A stretch of 64,000 bases of DNA from Undaria pinnatifida (taxonomy: Eukaryota > Sar > Phaeophyceae > Laminariales > Alariaceae): NCBI GenBank assembly GCA_012845835.1, contig JABAKD010000030.1, positions 11,043,715-11,107,714 of the forward strand. Direction: 5' to 3'. Position 1 is the first letter of the stretch. The number at the start of each line of letters is the position of its first letter. Below, one piece after another: positions 42,923 to 54,790 of the stretch. The notes beneath the pieces are model-generated. The model saw only the letters and a program-made list of their open reading frames with translations. It made no database searches and was not told the origin of the DNA. Position numbers and translations under genes: made by a program.

Positions 42923-45900
42923 CACCCTTACAGCGGAAAGGCGAAGCCGAAGAACGTAACGGTCAACTTCGTTTCCAGGAAGGGGACGATGCAGCTCAGC
43001 TGGGGGGGGAAGAGTGGAGTCCCGCTTGAGACCATCTTCGGAGTGACCAAGGGCATCAAGACGGATGTGAGAACGCCATAATTGTTTACCGGTGTTGCTG
43101 ATGATGTTTCAATGCTCGTGGTGACGGTTCTGATGACCATGATGGCGATTTTTGTTGTTGTGCCAGCGGTGACGATGTCGTTTGACGGGGATGATGCTGA
43201 TGATGCTGATGATGCTGACATTGGGTGCTGTTTGACGGTGACGACGATGATGCTGATGATGATGATGCCGACGACGATGGTGGTATGGTGATGTGGTGAT
43301 GGTGATCGTGATCGTGTTAGCGATATGGTCGAGTGATGATGTGGTGATGGTGATGGTGATCGTGTCAGCGATATGGTCGGGTGATGTTTGGTGATGGTGA
43401 TGTTTGGTGTTGGCGGTGGTGGCGGCATCGGGACCGGGACCGGGGCAAACGCGTATTAATCCCCTTTCGCCATTCGGGCCGGAACAAACGAGTCAGCAAC
43501 ACAGAAGTAGGCGTGTTTTGCCTTCATTCGGGTGCACAGATGCTCATTTTGTATCGTTCCTGGTCTAACAACTGCTCGGTCAGTCCTGGTACTATCTGAA
43601 ACACTTTTCGTGGGGCAGCCTCAGACAACGCCGTCGGTGTACTCGCTTTTAGCAGTAGCAGCAACCTCAGTAGTGTTTTGACTTGGCGTTCACTCCCGGA
43701 ACATGAAAACGTTCCCCAGCTGTTTTTTTTCTGTGGTGAGGAGTTCGCCAAAGAGACTTCGCAGTTGGTGGATATTTCGCCTCTATCTAGACCCCCCCCC
43801 CGCCCCCCCCCCCGCCCCCCCCCCCCCCCGCCGCCTCAACGGGTCAACGAGGGCACTCCTTTGTCTCGTGATGGCCGTGTTCGACCGACGGATGGACCGA
43901 CCGACTGAGGGGATGACCGGCTGGCTAGCTGACTGACTAATCGATCGACGGACCGGCCTAGTAACCGAAGCCAGGCACGACGAGGACGCCGTTGCGTACG
44001 GTAGTATGTTAGCCCGAATAGTAACTCCGCAGTGGGCATCGATACCCGTGCGTCCGTTCTGAATGACGACGAAACACATTATATAGTCGCCCCTCCTCTC
44101 CCAGTCTCCCCCTCCGCTCGACTCACGCTTTCACCGCCTGTGAACGTGGAAACCCCATTGAAGCGCCGCCCCCCCTCTCCCCTCTCCCTCTCGCCCACCT
44201 ACCCGCCTATCCCTCCCCCCTTCCCCGTTCCTTCTCACACCCGCTGTTGACCTTTTGACCTCGCCTCGCTCGCCTCGCCCGCCTCGCCCCTCCGTTCTCC
44301 CTATCCGCCCCACACACACACGTTCCACCGCGTTTGTTCATTGTGCACTCGAGAACAGGCCCTGCGGCGCGTGATGGACCCCGAGCGTTCGGACAATTGC
44401 TTCTCCCTCCACACCCGGGAGCGCACGGTCGACTTCGAGGTCGACAACCCGTGGCTCGTCCTGCTCGTCGTGCGCGCGTTGCGTCTCTTTTTGGGTGCCC
44501 ATTACGACACCCTCCCAGCGCCGACGTTTTTCTCGCACCTTTGCGTCCGCCCGGCGCCGCCGCCGCCCCCCCCCACCGGCCTCGCTGAGAGCCCGAAGAA
44601 GCCCTTAGTATGGGCGGGAGAGGGTGGACATGGCGGCGTCGGTTCTCCCGTGAAGGAGCCGACTTCGACGCCAACAGAGCGTACCTCGGGCGACTCGGCG
44701 TCGGATGACAGCGGCCCCTCGGGCCGGTCTCAGGCTGTCGTGAGGGAGCCGTCGCCGTGGGATACCGATGTTGTCACGGCCGCGCGTGCTGCGGAAGCCG
44801 TGCAGGTCGCGGGGAGGGAGGAGGGCGATGAGGATGAGGATGAGGATGAAGACGACGAGGATGAGGAAGAGGAAGAGGAAGATGAAGAGGAGGTGTTGAG
44901 GGCGGCGAGGGAGCTTGACGGTGACACCGACTGTGGCAGTGCTTTAGACGAGGCAGGCGGCCGTGGCGATGCTCGCCGCTGCTACCCACCGGCGCCGGAT
45001 GGCCAGGCCCCTTTGACGATGACGGACGACCGCGACGACCTTGGGGTTATGGCGACGGAGACCGCGGAAGCGAAAAGGCCGGCGGGGGAGGAAGAGCACG
45101 AGGAAGGCCTCGACGATCTCTACGGCACGGACGTGAGGTCGCCGGGCGGGATTATGGCGCTGTTTTCGGCGGGGAAGCGCGGGCCCGAGGACTTTGGCTT
45201 GGGATCCTCTGGGGGCAGGGGGGAGGAGGAGCTGGCGGGGTCCTCCCAGGCGGTACCAGAGGAGCCGGGACCGCTTACCGCATCCCAGCTGCTGGCTACC
45301 CGCGGGATGAGCAAGAGGTTAAGCTTGGCGAAGAAACTGTCGGCCGCGAACGCGGCGGGAGGGGCGGCGTTGAAGGGGAAGAGGTTTGACCTCATGGCGC
45401 TGCCGATGGACCCGACGGGGCAGGAGAGGCGGGATAGAGGAGGGAGCGAACATGCGGAGCCGGCGGCTTCAAGTGAGGTTTTGTTTGTTTTGTTTGCTGT
45501 GTCTTGTTTTTCATCTTTTTTTATCTTATTTTTTGGTTTCTTTGTGCGACATGCTTTTTTTCGTTGCGTTGTATTTTCTCCGATTTTTACTTGCAGATAG
45601 TGGGAGGATCGGGCCGGAAACACCCCTCGTGACTCTCAGTAGCGTTTTTTGCTACTGGGATTACTTCTTTTTTTTTTTTATCGCTTTTTCTGTCCTGCTC
45701 AATTCGAAAGAGGTTTTCCCCTCAGCGACCTTCTGGACAAGCCGTGGTGACAGCAGGTGTGTTGCCTTCTCCCCCCTGGTACCGGATAATATTCCACACT
45801 AATTCGAAGAAACTCCATCTTGATTACTTTGTTGGTCCCAACCGACGTGCCCTCTCGCAGTTTACTGTAAGTACGAGGTATTCTGTTCTAGTCGCCTCTC

Positions 45901-46391
45901 TTTAGCTGGGGTAACTGCACTGCTGTAACTTAACTTTGCTATGTTTTTCGTTAACTTATACTTTGTTGAGATCGAGATTTTTAATGGGGGGCGGAGGAGG
46001 TGAGGGAGTTGAGGCTGTGGATGGGTTCGCGGGTATGTACCGGTATACGTGAGTGGGTGCGTCCAGACGTGTTAATCCGTACCAGGTAAGTTTCTGGTTT
46101 TTCATCTCCACGCGTGCGGAACGGGAAAAAAGCAGCCAACAGAAATATCACTTGAATGATTCAAGTGTTTGCAAGGAAGGCAGGCCCCCGCTCGCTTTCT
46201 ACGGCGGTGGTTTAATTGTACAAGATTAAAATACACCCCAGCTGTGAGATCGAAGATTTCGTCGAAACACATCCCCCTATGTCCCACATTGTTGGTGTTG
46301 GTGGTGTGGTGGTGGTGATGGTGTGGTGGTGGTGATGGTGTGGTGGTGGTGATGGTGTGGTGGTGGTGTGGTGGTGGAGGTGTGGTGGTGG

Positions 46392-46429
<38 letters not shown>

Positions 46430-49400
46430 CGCCATAACCTATTAATTGTCCGTGGTCACCAGAAGGGCCCCGATATCCCACCCTGTCGTGGATGGATGAA
46501 CACCTCAGCAAAAATCTAAACACCGTTGTTCACATCGTCCACCTCCGACATGTCTTCATATATTTGTGGATTGTCTAGCTCCTGCCGAAGCGTGCGATGC
46601 GAAGGAAAGGATGTAGGGTTTTTGTCCTCTCGTAGTTGCCTTCCTTTTATCTTATGCCGGCCCTAGTATTCCTCCCATGTTGATTGGTTTCATCTCGGCG
46701 TGCGCGGTTGGTTGCTCGAATGTTGGTCTCGTTAAGTGTTGTCTTTTTTTTTTGTCGTCTCTCCTCCTTGCGTGCGTTGCTCCTTTTCTTTTTTCATCAT
46801 GCCGGTCGTGATTGCTGACGAGTGTGCGTTGTTGAGCGTTTGTTGTGGCCACGGAATCAGTTGACACGTCGTTGACACTAGCTAGTTGACACCCAATCAT
46901 GTTGCGCAGCATTAGTGCCGTTACTACAGCAGTAGTAGTAGTGCTGACTGAGTAGGCTCTTCTATTCGTACTTGGTATACATGCGTGGTATCTACGAAGA
47001 CGAACACCGCCGCCGTTATGCTGTTATCGTTTTCTATCGAACTATAATATACCTAATAACATACTTTATACCTCAAGTATAGTTAAGAAATGGTTTATTT
47101 TATGAATAATTCAGATACAATCCAGGTGTGAAATCAGTGGATTATATTTTAAAATGTATATTATGAAAATATAAATGCACTCCAGCTGTGAGATCGAAGA
47201 TTTTGTCGAAACTCGTCTTTGCAAGCTGTGTGTGATAGTCCGATCGCGCGCATTACTGGGTGTGCATCCTCATTAAGGATATAGGTCGGCGACTCCCCAT
47301 GGAACTACAGTGTAGCTTGTACCAGGGTCAATGTATATAATGTCAGCTGTGCGATTGATCATTTTAAGGGTCGATGCTCATCTTTGCAAGCTAAGTGATA
47401 CTCCGGTCGCGGGCTAATACTACAATGCATCTGTATTTGAAGATACGTTAGTCCCCTGGGTTTTGTCAAAGACAATGGACATAATAAGAATATTTTCACC
47501 AGGAATTAAATATAATCAGACAGCCCACAGCGTGTATTGTGTTATTAGTGGTATACCAGGCATATCTATTATTTGTATCGAAAGTCAGCGTTGACTTATT
47601 TTTGTTGGCTCAGTAGGTAGTTCCTTCCATATTCGCTGGCGTTGTTTTCCATATGCCTGGTGTAGCTGAACAGATATGCATATCACAGCAGTTCCCTGTA
47701 ACGAGCGAAAGTCGAGATTCAAAACGCTTCTGGCGGTTCTCCCCCCCTGCTGTAAAACGATCCCCGCTATGATCATAGGCAGGTTTTTGGTACTATTTAG
47801 ACCAGATTTTCCTCAGCGTTATATTTAGTAATGCTTCTATATATATATGAATATTGTATAATACTGCTGTACATACAATACTGTATAACAAAACTTACCA
47901 GTAATCTGATACAGTTTGTAGTAGTGTACAACGGCGGCAGTTCCTCCAAAATATTTCGCACGCTTGGGACGGGGCCGGACGATGCGGGTCATGTCGGCAT
48001 GATGGCCTGCCTCTCAACCCCTTGAGAGCCCCAAAATCCCTTCCTATATTAACTTCAAGTAAATTTGTCCCCAGAAGGGGTTCCAGTTGCAAAGGCGTTA
48101 AGGCGTCGCGCCCTATTAGTCAATATTAGTCATGATTAGTAGTGGCGTCGCGAGGAAGAATTGACCAGGAATTGACGAATCGACGAGAGGAGTTTGATGG
48201 GAAAATTCTGATCGGAAAATGGAAAAGGCTGACGAAAGGTCCAGTTGACGACAGCAGTCTCAGCGGAAATGGAAGGAGCTGAAGAAAAGCCGAAAAGGAC
48301 GAATTGAAAAAAGCCTGTGGACGAGGCCAAAACCCAATGTTTGGATGTCAGGAAGTGATCCCTCTCACGGCTGCAACTACTGCTGTGTCTCGACCGACGG
48401 GTGCATGGATGGATGAATTGGCATTTGTTGTTTATGGCTGTGCCTCGGTAGTTTTGGTCGTTCGTGTTTCGTTGTTGTTGTTGTTGTTGTTGTTGTTCCT
48501 CAGATACCGTGCTCGGGCGTACAGCAGGAGTAAGTAAAACCAGGTAGTGTGATGTAATGTCTTGCCGCGATCGTGATGTTTTTTTCCAACACCGGCCATA
48601 GTCAATTGTCGGCGTCAACGGTTCTTCCGCCTTTGACCTACCAAGTAGACCGTTATTAGTTGCCAACGTTCTTTGGAACGGGTGGACGAATGGATGGACT
48701 GGCTAGAGTTGTTACAGTTGTTTGGTCTCGTTTTGTTCTGTTATTTTTCGTTTCGTTTGGTAACATTCCGTTTTCGTGAATGTCCGTTTTGTAACGTTCC
48801 GTTTTGGGTGGTTCGGTCTTGCGTAATTCCGTTCTGTTAAATTCCGATTTGTGAAATTGCTTTCATTGTATGATTCCATTTTGTGTAGATCGATTTGGTG
48901 TTGTAAAAATTATTCTAACGACGTCAGCTGTGAGTTCGACGAATTTAGTATTTCTACGCCTTGTTTGGTTTCCGTTTTGTTATAAGTCGGTACGGTGTAA
49001 CGTTCCGTTTTGTAAGCGTTGGGTGTTGTGACGTTTCTCTTTTTTTATACTCCTTTTTTTTGTTTTGGCAGAGCGCACTCAGGGAATGTCGATCTCTATC
49101 GGCGCTGGCTACGACCTGCCGGAGGAGAAAAACCGGCACACTCGCGCGAACAGCAGAGGCGCTGCGCACGACCCCGAACGCATGGCGGTAGTCGACGACC
49201 TCAACCTCAAGCTTCAGGCGAGATATCCGATTTTTTGTTTTCTCTTATGTGTACATAGTATATATCGATCACAGTAGAGTACCGAATGGGTGAATGCCGA
49301 CCACCGATTTCTGAGCGTTAATATGCCGATTTTTTCAGGACCGAAGGTTTTCAGACCGAACGGAACCGTACCGAACGGAACCGACGGGACGCGAACTGAA

Positions 49401-50440
49401 CCGTACTGAAAGAACTGTACTGAACGAAAATTACCGGACACGAACTGAACCGCACTGAACCGTACGGCACTTGGTCTGTGTTGGAGCGATCCGAACCGAT
49501 CCGACCCGCTAGAGTTCACGAAGAGAAAGGACCGAACCGCGGTAGAGTTCGTATAATTCGTCACGTAAGACTCGTGACCAATTTCATAAAAACTGACCAA
49601 TTCCCTTTTTCCATCTTGCATGCTTCGGGTTTCGTCCCTCTTCCTTTTGTTCTTTCCCCATCCTTCTTCCTCCTTCGTCGTTTTGTCCTTTGCCCTTCGT
49701 CCTTCCTTGTTTTGCCCTTCGTCCTTCCTTGTTTTGCCCTTCGTCCTTGTATTTCGCCGTTCGTCCTGTGCCTGTTGGCGTTGGTTCTGTTGTGTCCTGT
49801 CCTGCTCCTTTCTCAGTCCCTTCGGAAGCTCTGCGTGCCCCAGCAGCGGTCGTACCGTCCCGGCAGGGCCCCGAAGACCATGGCGGTCAAGCACATGGCG
49901 TTTTTCCAGGGGGCCCAAGGGGCGGCGGTGGGCGGCGGCTTGGGCAGCGTGACGGACATGTGGGGAGATGGAGTGGTGAGTTGTTAATATTAGCCTACGG
50001 TGGCACTGGTATTAGTTAATACGGTAATGTAAAACCTGGGATACTTCCAAGAGGATTGAATCAATGTCGACCGCCTTGTCCTTTTTGGTGTCTTTGGATG
50101 GTTTTGAGGGAAGGGGGGGGGGGGCGGGGGGGTTGAGGCGGGAATGATGGCGTGGTTGTGGTTGGTTGTATTGCTTTTTTCGCTTGTTTTTTGTTTTTTT
50201 GTTGTCCTGCGCTTTTCGCCCAACCGCATGAATCACTCCACACCTTGCATACCATATTATACCATACGGCACCAATTTGTACCATACCATACCATACCAT
50301 AGCCTTCTTACAAGCACACCGCGCGCGATGTCGTGTACCCGGTATTGTTGTGTGTGCCGTTATAACAGCGGCGACAGTACCAGACGGACATGGTGCGCTC
50401 CAAGGACCAGTCTGTAGAGGACGTGCGCAAGCGAGACGAC
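42923..50440 (+). CDS. PH-domain protein, five supported exons (partial gene)
   Basis: Exons 42923-43066, 44359-45472, 49072-49217, 49817-49975 and 50369-50440 join in frame into about 545 codons. Donors are GTGAGA, GTGAGG, GCGAGA, GTGAGT and GTAAGG, and all acceptors are AG after pyrimidine-rich tracts. Exons 1-2 form a PH domain (residues ~5-95): KPKNVTVNFVSRKGTMQLSW, GVPLETIFGVTKGIKTD, then RRVMDPERSDNCFSLHTRER, TVDFEVDNPWLVLLVVRALR. This resembles the PH domains of plant RCC1-FYVE proteins and phospholipases C, where phosphoinositide binding is usual. A Pro-rich linker follows, then an Asp/Glu run (~residues 201-226) and a basic stretch (SKRLSLAKKLSAANAAGG). Later exons give SISIGAGYDLPEEKNRH, MAVKHMAFFQGAQGAAVGG and RRQYQTDMVRSKDQSVEDV. 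No catalytic domain is seen. The N-terminus and 3' end are missing. Introns hold SINE, C1 and minisatellite insertions. The PH call is strong, the family assignment open. Confidence 0.7.
43075..43440 (+). repeat. GATGATGCT/GATGTGGTGATG repeats in intron 1
   Basis: Trinucleotide-like GAT/GGT repeats within the intron of the PH gene. A C run at 43790-43835 follows. Confidence 0.7.
45597..45628 (+). other. Possible alternative micro-exon
   Basis: An acceptor TTTTTACTTGCAG ends at 45596. The 32 nt after it would read SGRIGPETP before CTC|GTGACT. Including it would shift the phase of the next exon (49072), which fits the direct join better, so it is probably cryptic. Confidence 0.15.
45710..45800 (-). 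mobile_element. SINE-1, 3' fragment in intron
   Basis: CGACCTTCTGGACAAGCCGT and TGACAGCAGGTGTGTTGCCT on the plus strand match the inverted SINE-1 3' end. Confidence 0.5.
46200..46283 (+). repeat. C1 dispersed repeat in intron
   Basis: AAAATACACCCCAGCTGTGA and CGAAGATTTCGTCGAAACAC. The right half is replaced by a GTG microsatellite. Confidence 0.6.
46285..46432 (+). repeat. GGTGGTGATGGTGTGGT and GTT microsatellite
   Basis: About 110 bp of GTG/GAT-type repeats, then about ten GTT units. Confidence 0.85.
46433..47150. other. Intronic DNA, nothing recognised
   Basis: T-rich with no exon supported by phase. It lies within the 3.6-kb intron between 45473 and 49071. Confidence 0.4.
47155..47340 (+). 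repeat. Element C, 5' portion in intron
   Basis: GCACTCCAGCTGTGAGATCG, GCAAGCTGTGTGTGATAGTC and TAGGTCGGCGACTCCCCAT, truncated after about 180 bp. Confidence 0.7.
47341..47430 (+). repeat. C1 dispersed repeat, in tandem with the preceding copy
   Basis: ATGTCAGCTGTGCGATTGAT, GGGTCGATGCTCATCTTTGC and AAGCTAAGTGATACTCCGG. It carries the GGTCGATGCTCA variant, so it belongs to a different subtype from the C copy beside it. Confidence 0.65.
47431..48019. other. Intronic DNA, nothing recognised
   Basis: AT-rich, with no exon supported. Confidence 0.35.
48020..48110 (+). repeat. Dispersed repeat H, copy 2
   Basis: TTGAGAGCCCCAAAATCCCT then GGGGTTCCAGTTGCAAAGGC. Confidence 0.45.
48475..49030 (+). 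repeat. GTT run and TTCCGTTTTG minisatellite
   Basis: A GTT run at 48472-48495. From about 48720 to 49020, words such as CGTTCCGTTTTGTAA and ATTCCGTTCTG recur irregularly, with a C1-like scrap (GACGTCAGCTGTGAGTTCGA) at 48918-48937. Confidence 0.55.
49218..49816 (+). other. GC-AG intron of the PH gene
   Basis: CTTCAG|GCGAGA at 49217/49218 is the only donor that keeps both flanking exons in phase 0; the acceptor is CTCCTTTCTCAG (49816). The interior has GAACTGAACCGTACTGAA-type repeats (49330-49530) and a ~22-bp repeat CTTCGTCCTTCCTTGTTTTG (49695-49760). Confidence 0.5.
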
Positions 50441-50689
50441 GTAAGGACGGCCATGCTCGTCACGCGCAGCGGCGTACACCGCGTTACTCGCAAAGCGGCG
50501 CCGTCGGAGACTCGATGATGATTGTGGACCGATCGATGGACGGACGGATGAGAGGATGAACGCATATTTTGTTTTTTTGTTTTGTTTTGCCTCGGCGAGA
50601 GATAGAGAGAGAGGGAGCAAGAGAAGGGGGGGGAGGGGCGTTCCTTGTTCTGTTTTTTTTTCTTCTTTTCATTGAGTGTTTGGCCTGAC

Positions 50690-50995
50690 TGACTGGTCTG
50701 AGTGACGGACTTGTCGTGGGTGACTCGACTGAGTTGTCGTGAGTGACTTGACCGACTTGTCGTAACTGACTTGACATGACAGGCTTGACTGACTTGTCGT
50801 GACTGTCGTGTCATGACGAACTCGGCTGTCTTGTGACTGATACGACTGACTTGTCATGAAGGACTTGACCGACTTTTCATGACGGACTTGACTGACTTGT
50901 CATGACGGACTTGACTGGCTTGTCATGACGGACTTGACTGGCTTGTCATGACGGACTTGACTGACTTGTCGTGACTGACTTGATTGACTGCCTGC
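50690..50995 (+). repeat. ~23-bp minisatellite GACTTGACTGACTTGTCATG
   Basis: A dozen or so degenerate units in which GACTTGACTGACTTGTC and TCATGACGGACTTGACTGG alternate. The last five, from about 50860, are close to identical. Confidence 0.8.
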
Positions 50996-52096
50996 GGCTT
51001 GTGATACTAATAGTCGCCGTCATTAGTAAGAAGGGGGTCGGGGGGTATTGGATGGATGAGACAGGGAAGGGGAGGGGGGGGGGGGGGTGATCTGCGTCCT
51101 GTGTGTCGTGGTTGTGTTGGGTGTTGCGGCGGAGAGAAAGCTTGTTGTCTTTTTGTGCGGGTAGGCGACGGGGGGCTACAGCAGCTATATCATAGGGGGT
51201 GGTTTCGCTCTGTCATTTTATTGGCCAGGGCGTGCGGTGCGTGCTCTGCTGTGTGCAGGGAAGGCAGAGTTTTGCTGGGCTGGGCTGGGCTGAGCTGGGC
51301 TTGGCTGCGCGCGCACACACACTCGCTTGCTCTCGCCATGGCCGTTTTATATGGTTTCTGTCGCGTTGGTTAGTCAAAGGAGGACTGGGTGAGTGCAATG
51401 CGAGTACCGTCCGGCTCGGTTCGGTTCGTTGAGTGTGTTTCATTCTGTTTGAATTGGTTCGGTTCGGTTGATCACTTGCTCTTATTACTAGCAAGTGACA
51501 CCCGATTCAGTTCTGTTCGATGCGATTCGATTCGGTTTTGGGTCGGTTCTGTTCCACTCCGTTGCTTTGCCTGCTTGCGTTCTTGTACGTATATGGATGG
51601 TCTCGGCTCCGTTTCTTGGACCCGCCCCCCATCATATGTTTTTTCGTCTCCTTTTCTCCCCCACTATTTGATCTCACTGTTCCCCTCACTTCCTCATCTG
51701 GCGGGTCTTTTGCCGCTTTTACGCTTTTTTCTGCGATAGATTAAAGGGTGTCGTTCATTTCGTTTTCTTGCTTTTCTGCGGATTGACGATACTTTTTTTT
51801 TTTTTTTATCGCCACGTATCAAAGAGACGGACGTTGGATGTTGTAATGATGCAGTATGTTTTTAATTTATTTTATTGTCTCCGGAGGGAAGGTCAGATTT
51901 GAAGGGAGGTAATAAGGCGCGGGAGGGTATTGGTTGAAGGCGGCATGAAGACCGGCACCGTAAGGACGAGGGGTCTGGGAGGCGGGCGGAGAGGGGAGGG
52001 AGGGGTGGAGGGAGGGAGAGCATCTTTTGCGTGGGCAAAATAAACTAAAAATGGTTGTAGTGCGTTTGTTGGTCCATGGTTGTTTCTTGTGTGCAG
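50996..52096. other. Probable intronic DNA
   Basis: GGCTGGGCTGGGCTGAGCT tandem words at 51277-51305, GGTTCGGTTCG words at 51410-51540, G runs near 51070. No exon placed. Confidence 0.35.
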
Positions 52097-52386
52097 GCGT
52101 CAAGGTGGCGAGGTTTTGGCGAAACCGTCTCCTACGGAGAACGGGACAAAAAACTACAGCGGTATAGCTGTGTATGCAGGGGTTGAAACTCCGAACTGCA
52201 TTCTGTGGTGTGTCGTGCGTGTCGCTTTAATTCCGCTGGGAAGTGGGGCTATGCGGTGTCATGGAGGGAAGGCGGGGGGAGGCAGGGATGGAGGACGGGG
52301 GGGGGGGGGAGGGGTGAGGGGTGGGTGGTGAGTTTCTTGTTTTTAACAGGACTTCTTTGGCTCCATGAAACGAATACAGCGGCTAG
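52097..52386 (+). CDS. Possible further exons of the PH gene
   Basis: Two candidates follow good acceptors and would stay in phase after 50440. One starts at 52097 (TTGTGTGCAG acceptor; ASRWRGFGETVSYGERDKKL) and may end before a GTATGC near 52174. The other is 52350-52386 (TTTTTAACAG acceptor; DFFGSMKRIQRL; GTGAGA donor). A later acceptor, TTGCTTTTGTAG ending at 54461, matches the phase left at 52386 and reads EISLYQGKEG. None has domain support. Confidence 0.3.
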
Positions 52387-54790
52387 GTGAGATGTGGTTG
52401 GTGCTAGCATTTTTTTTGCCGATTATCGTGAAGTATGCGGGAAGCGCGGTTGTCTTAGTGTCCCCTGGAATGACCTCGCGCCGTCCCCCGCGTGAGAGAG
52501 GATGGGGTGGGAGGGCGCGAGACTTGGGGGGGGGGGGGGGTAAAGACGGGGGGAAGGGAGGCGGGGCGGGGTGGGGAGTGGGAGGGGGGGGAGAGAAACG
52601 GGTATGGATTGAATGAAGGAAGGTAGGAAGGGGGATGGGAGCGCCGAGGCAGTGCAGTGTTTGCCGTGGATTTTTTCTGTTCGCCTTCTGCGGATGATGT
52701 CGTGTGGAAAGGGAACGAGAGAGGAGACGAGTTGACTTGTGCTTTTTTTTGTGTTGGGTTTTGCATTTCGCTTTTTTTTTTGTATCGACGGTTGGGTGAA
52801 ATGGTGGGCCGGGATGGAGGTGCTGCAGGCGTGCGGACGAGGAACATTTGGTTTTTTTTTTCTAGACCATACATGTACGTAGGGGAACGGCATTTTTTTC
52901 CCATTCGAAGCTATCAAATGTACTTTCGGGTCGGGCCATTCCGTATCCCCTCCCGAGATCGGTCGTTATTCGGTCTGTGGGTCTGTTTGCCTGCTTTTCG
53001 ATCGACCGGTTTGTCTGTGTGTGGTTTTTGCTATTGCTGAGCCCGCCGAGGGTTTGTTGGTCTGGTCAGCAAGACCCCAGGAAGGGAGAAGACGGAGGAG
53101 AGGGGGGGGTGGTGGGTTGGAGGGGGGGGGCGGGGGGGGCAAGGAAGAGGCCTAGGCTTGGCGCGGGTTGCGTTGCGTTGTTTTGCCCCGGAGGTCTTTT
53201 TTTTTGCGGGTTTTTTGGACTGAACCAGGTGACTTGCACTTTGGGGGGGGGGTCGGCCTTCAGCCTCCCTCTCCCCATCTCCCGATTCTTCGGTACAGCG
53301 ACACAAGTGCCATCTGTCCACCTGTATGATATTTCGGCATCCGTGGTTTTGCGCGCGCGTGACCCGTAAAGATTCTGGGCATGACCATGGTAACCGGAGG
53401 GTAAAGACAACAAAGGGTACACGACGGGGGCATGCTCTGGGGGAGGGGGGCGGGGGGAGGGGGGGGGGGGCGGGGGGAGGGGGGGGGGGCGAAGATGGGT
53501 CGGGGGGGAGGGGAGGGGGGGGAAGGAGTTGTCCTTACACCCGCGCCCCCCTCACGGAAACTTACAGCTAACCTGGAAGTAGATAAATGCGCTTCCGAGG
53601 TGTCTATTGATATTATTGAGCGCAGCACGTGAGCCTTGTGGTCACTATTTGTTTTTTTTCCCCATTCTTGTGGTGGGTGACGTGGAAGAGAAAAGAGAAT
53701 GAAGAAGAATTAGCAGTACCTTTCTTTTCGTTGGTATATATTATACTGGTATTGGTATGCGTGGTTGGTTGATTACATGGGAGTTAGGTATGCATGTTGT
53801 TGTCCGTGTCCTGACATGGCTGGGCCGGTCGTTTTCGGCGTCCCTCCACTTTTGGTGGCGCTGTACCGGAACCGGGCGGTGGAAGCGAAGGAGGTGTACG
53901 TCGCGCGTTGTGCGGGGTGGGGGGTGTTTTGCCGGCGACGCGGGCTTGGGAAACGTGGGGGGAGGCGGGAAACGGGGGGGGGGGAGTGTAGTATAGAATG
54001 CGATTTGACGACAAACATCGGGGGGGGGGGGGGGGGGGGGGATTGGGTGCGCACGCACGGAAGGGAAGAAAGGGAAAGGAAATATATCTGTTTTTTTTCC
54101 TCACATGTTTTGTGTTTGTTTTATTTTTGCGCTCGAACTTAATAATAATGCAGCTTTGCTCGCGTGCAATGCTTGCAACGTTTGCAATTTTTTTGCAAGC
54201 TCGCTTGCTGACGTTTTATTATTTTTACATTTTTTTCATTGTGTTTTTGTTCGAGGTTTTATTTTGTGTCGTTGGCGGCTCGTGGGGGCGGGGGGGTGGG
54301 GGGGGGTGGGGGGGGGTGGGGGGAGAAGACCAAGCACCCACCGACGGCCCTGGCTGGCTGGCTGCGATGATTGTTGGTCGGTGTGGCGGTGATGATGGTG
54401 GTGGTGGTTGGAATCTGACCTTTCTTGTCCCCTATTTTTGCGGATTGTCTTGCTTTTGTAGAAATCTCACTGTACCAGGGGAAGGAAGGGTCATCTACCT
54501 GTCTTGTGCTGGCATTCTACGCACAGCAGTCATTTTTTGTGGTCTTCCGCCCGTCGGTCGGTCTTCCGCCCGTCGGTTGTCGGTTTTCCATCGCGTTTGT
54601 GTGTGTTTTGTGTACTGTGTGTGTTTTTTTTCTTGCCTTTTTTCCCCGTGTCCCCCCCGTGACATGTTCTATTAAAAATCTCAATGGTCTTACCAAAGAA
54701 GTTTTTTCTTTCTTTATTTTCCCTCCTCCGCTGCCGCCGCTGCCGCCGCTGCTTGCTGGCGACTCAAACGACGGCAGCGAAGCAGTCGAG
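52387..54790. other. Probable introns and 3' region with long G runs
   Basis: Multiple G runs of 8-18 (52296, 52527, 53100-53140, 53440-53520, 53975, 54019-54040, 54285-54325), typical of the introns here. No complete exon assigned beyond the candidates listed. Confidence 0.4.

Noticed and set aside
45597-45802. Exon continuing the PH gene after 45596
   Set aside because: The acceptor is good, but the frame runs into a Phe-rich stretch and SINE sequence; the direct join to 49072 keeps phase and gives a better protein.
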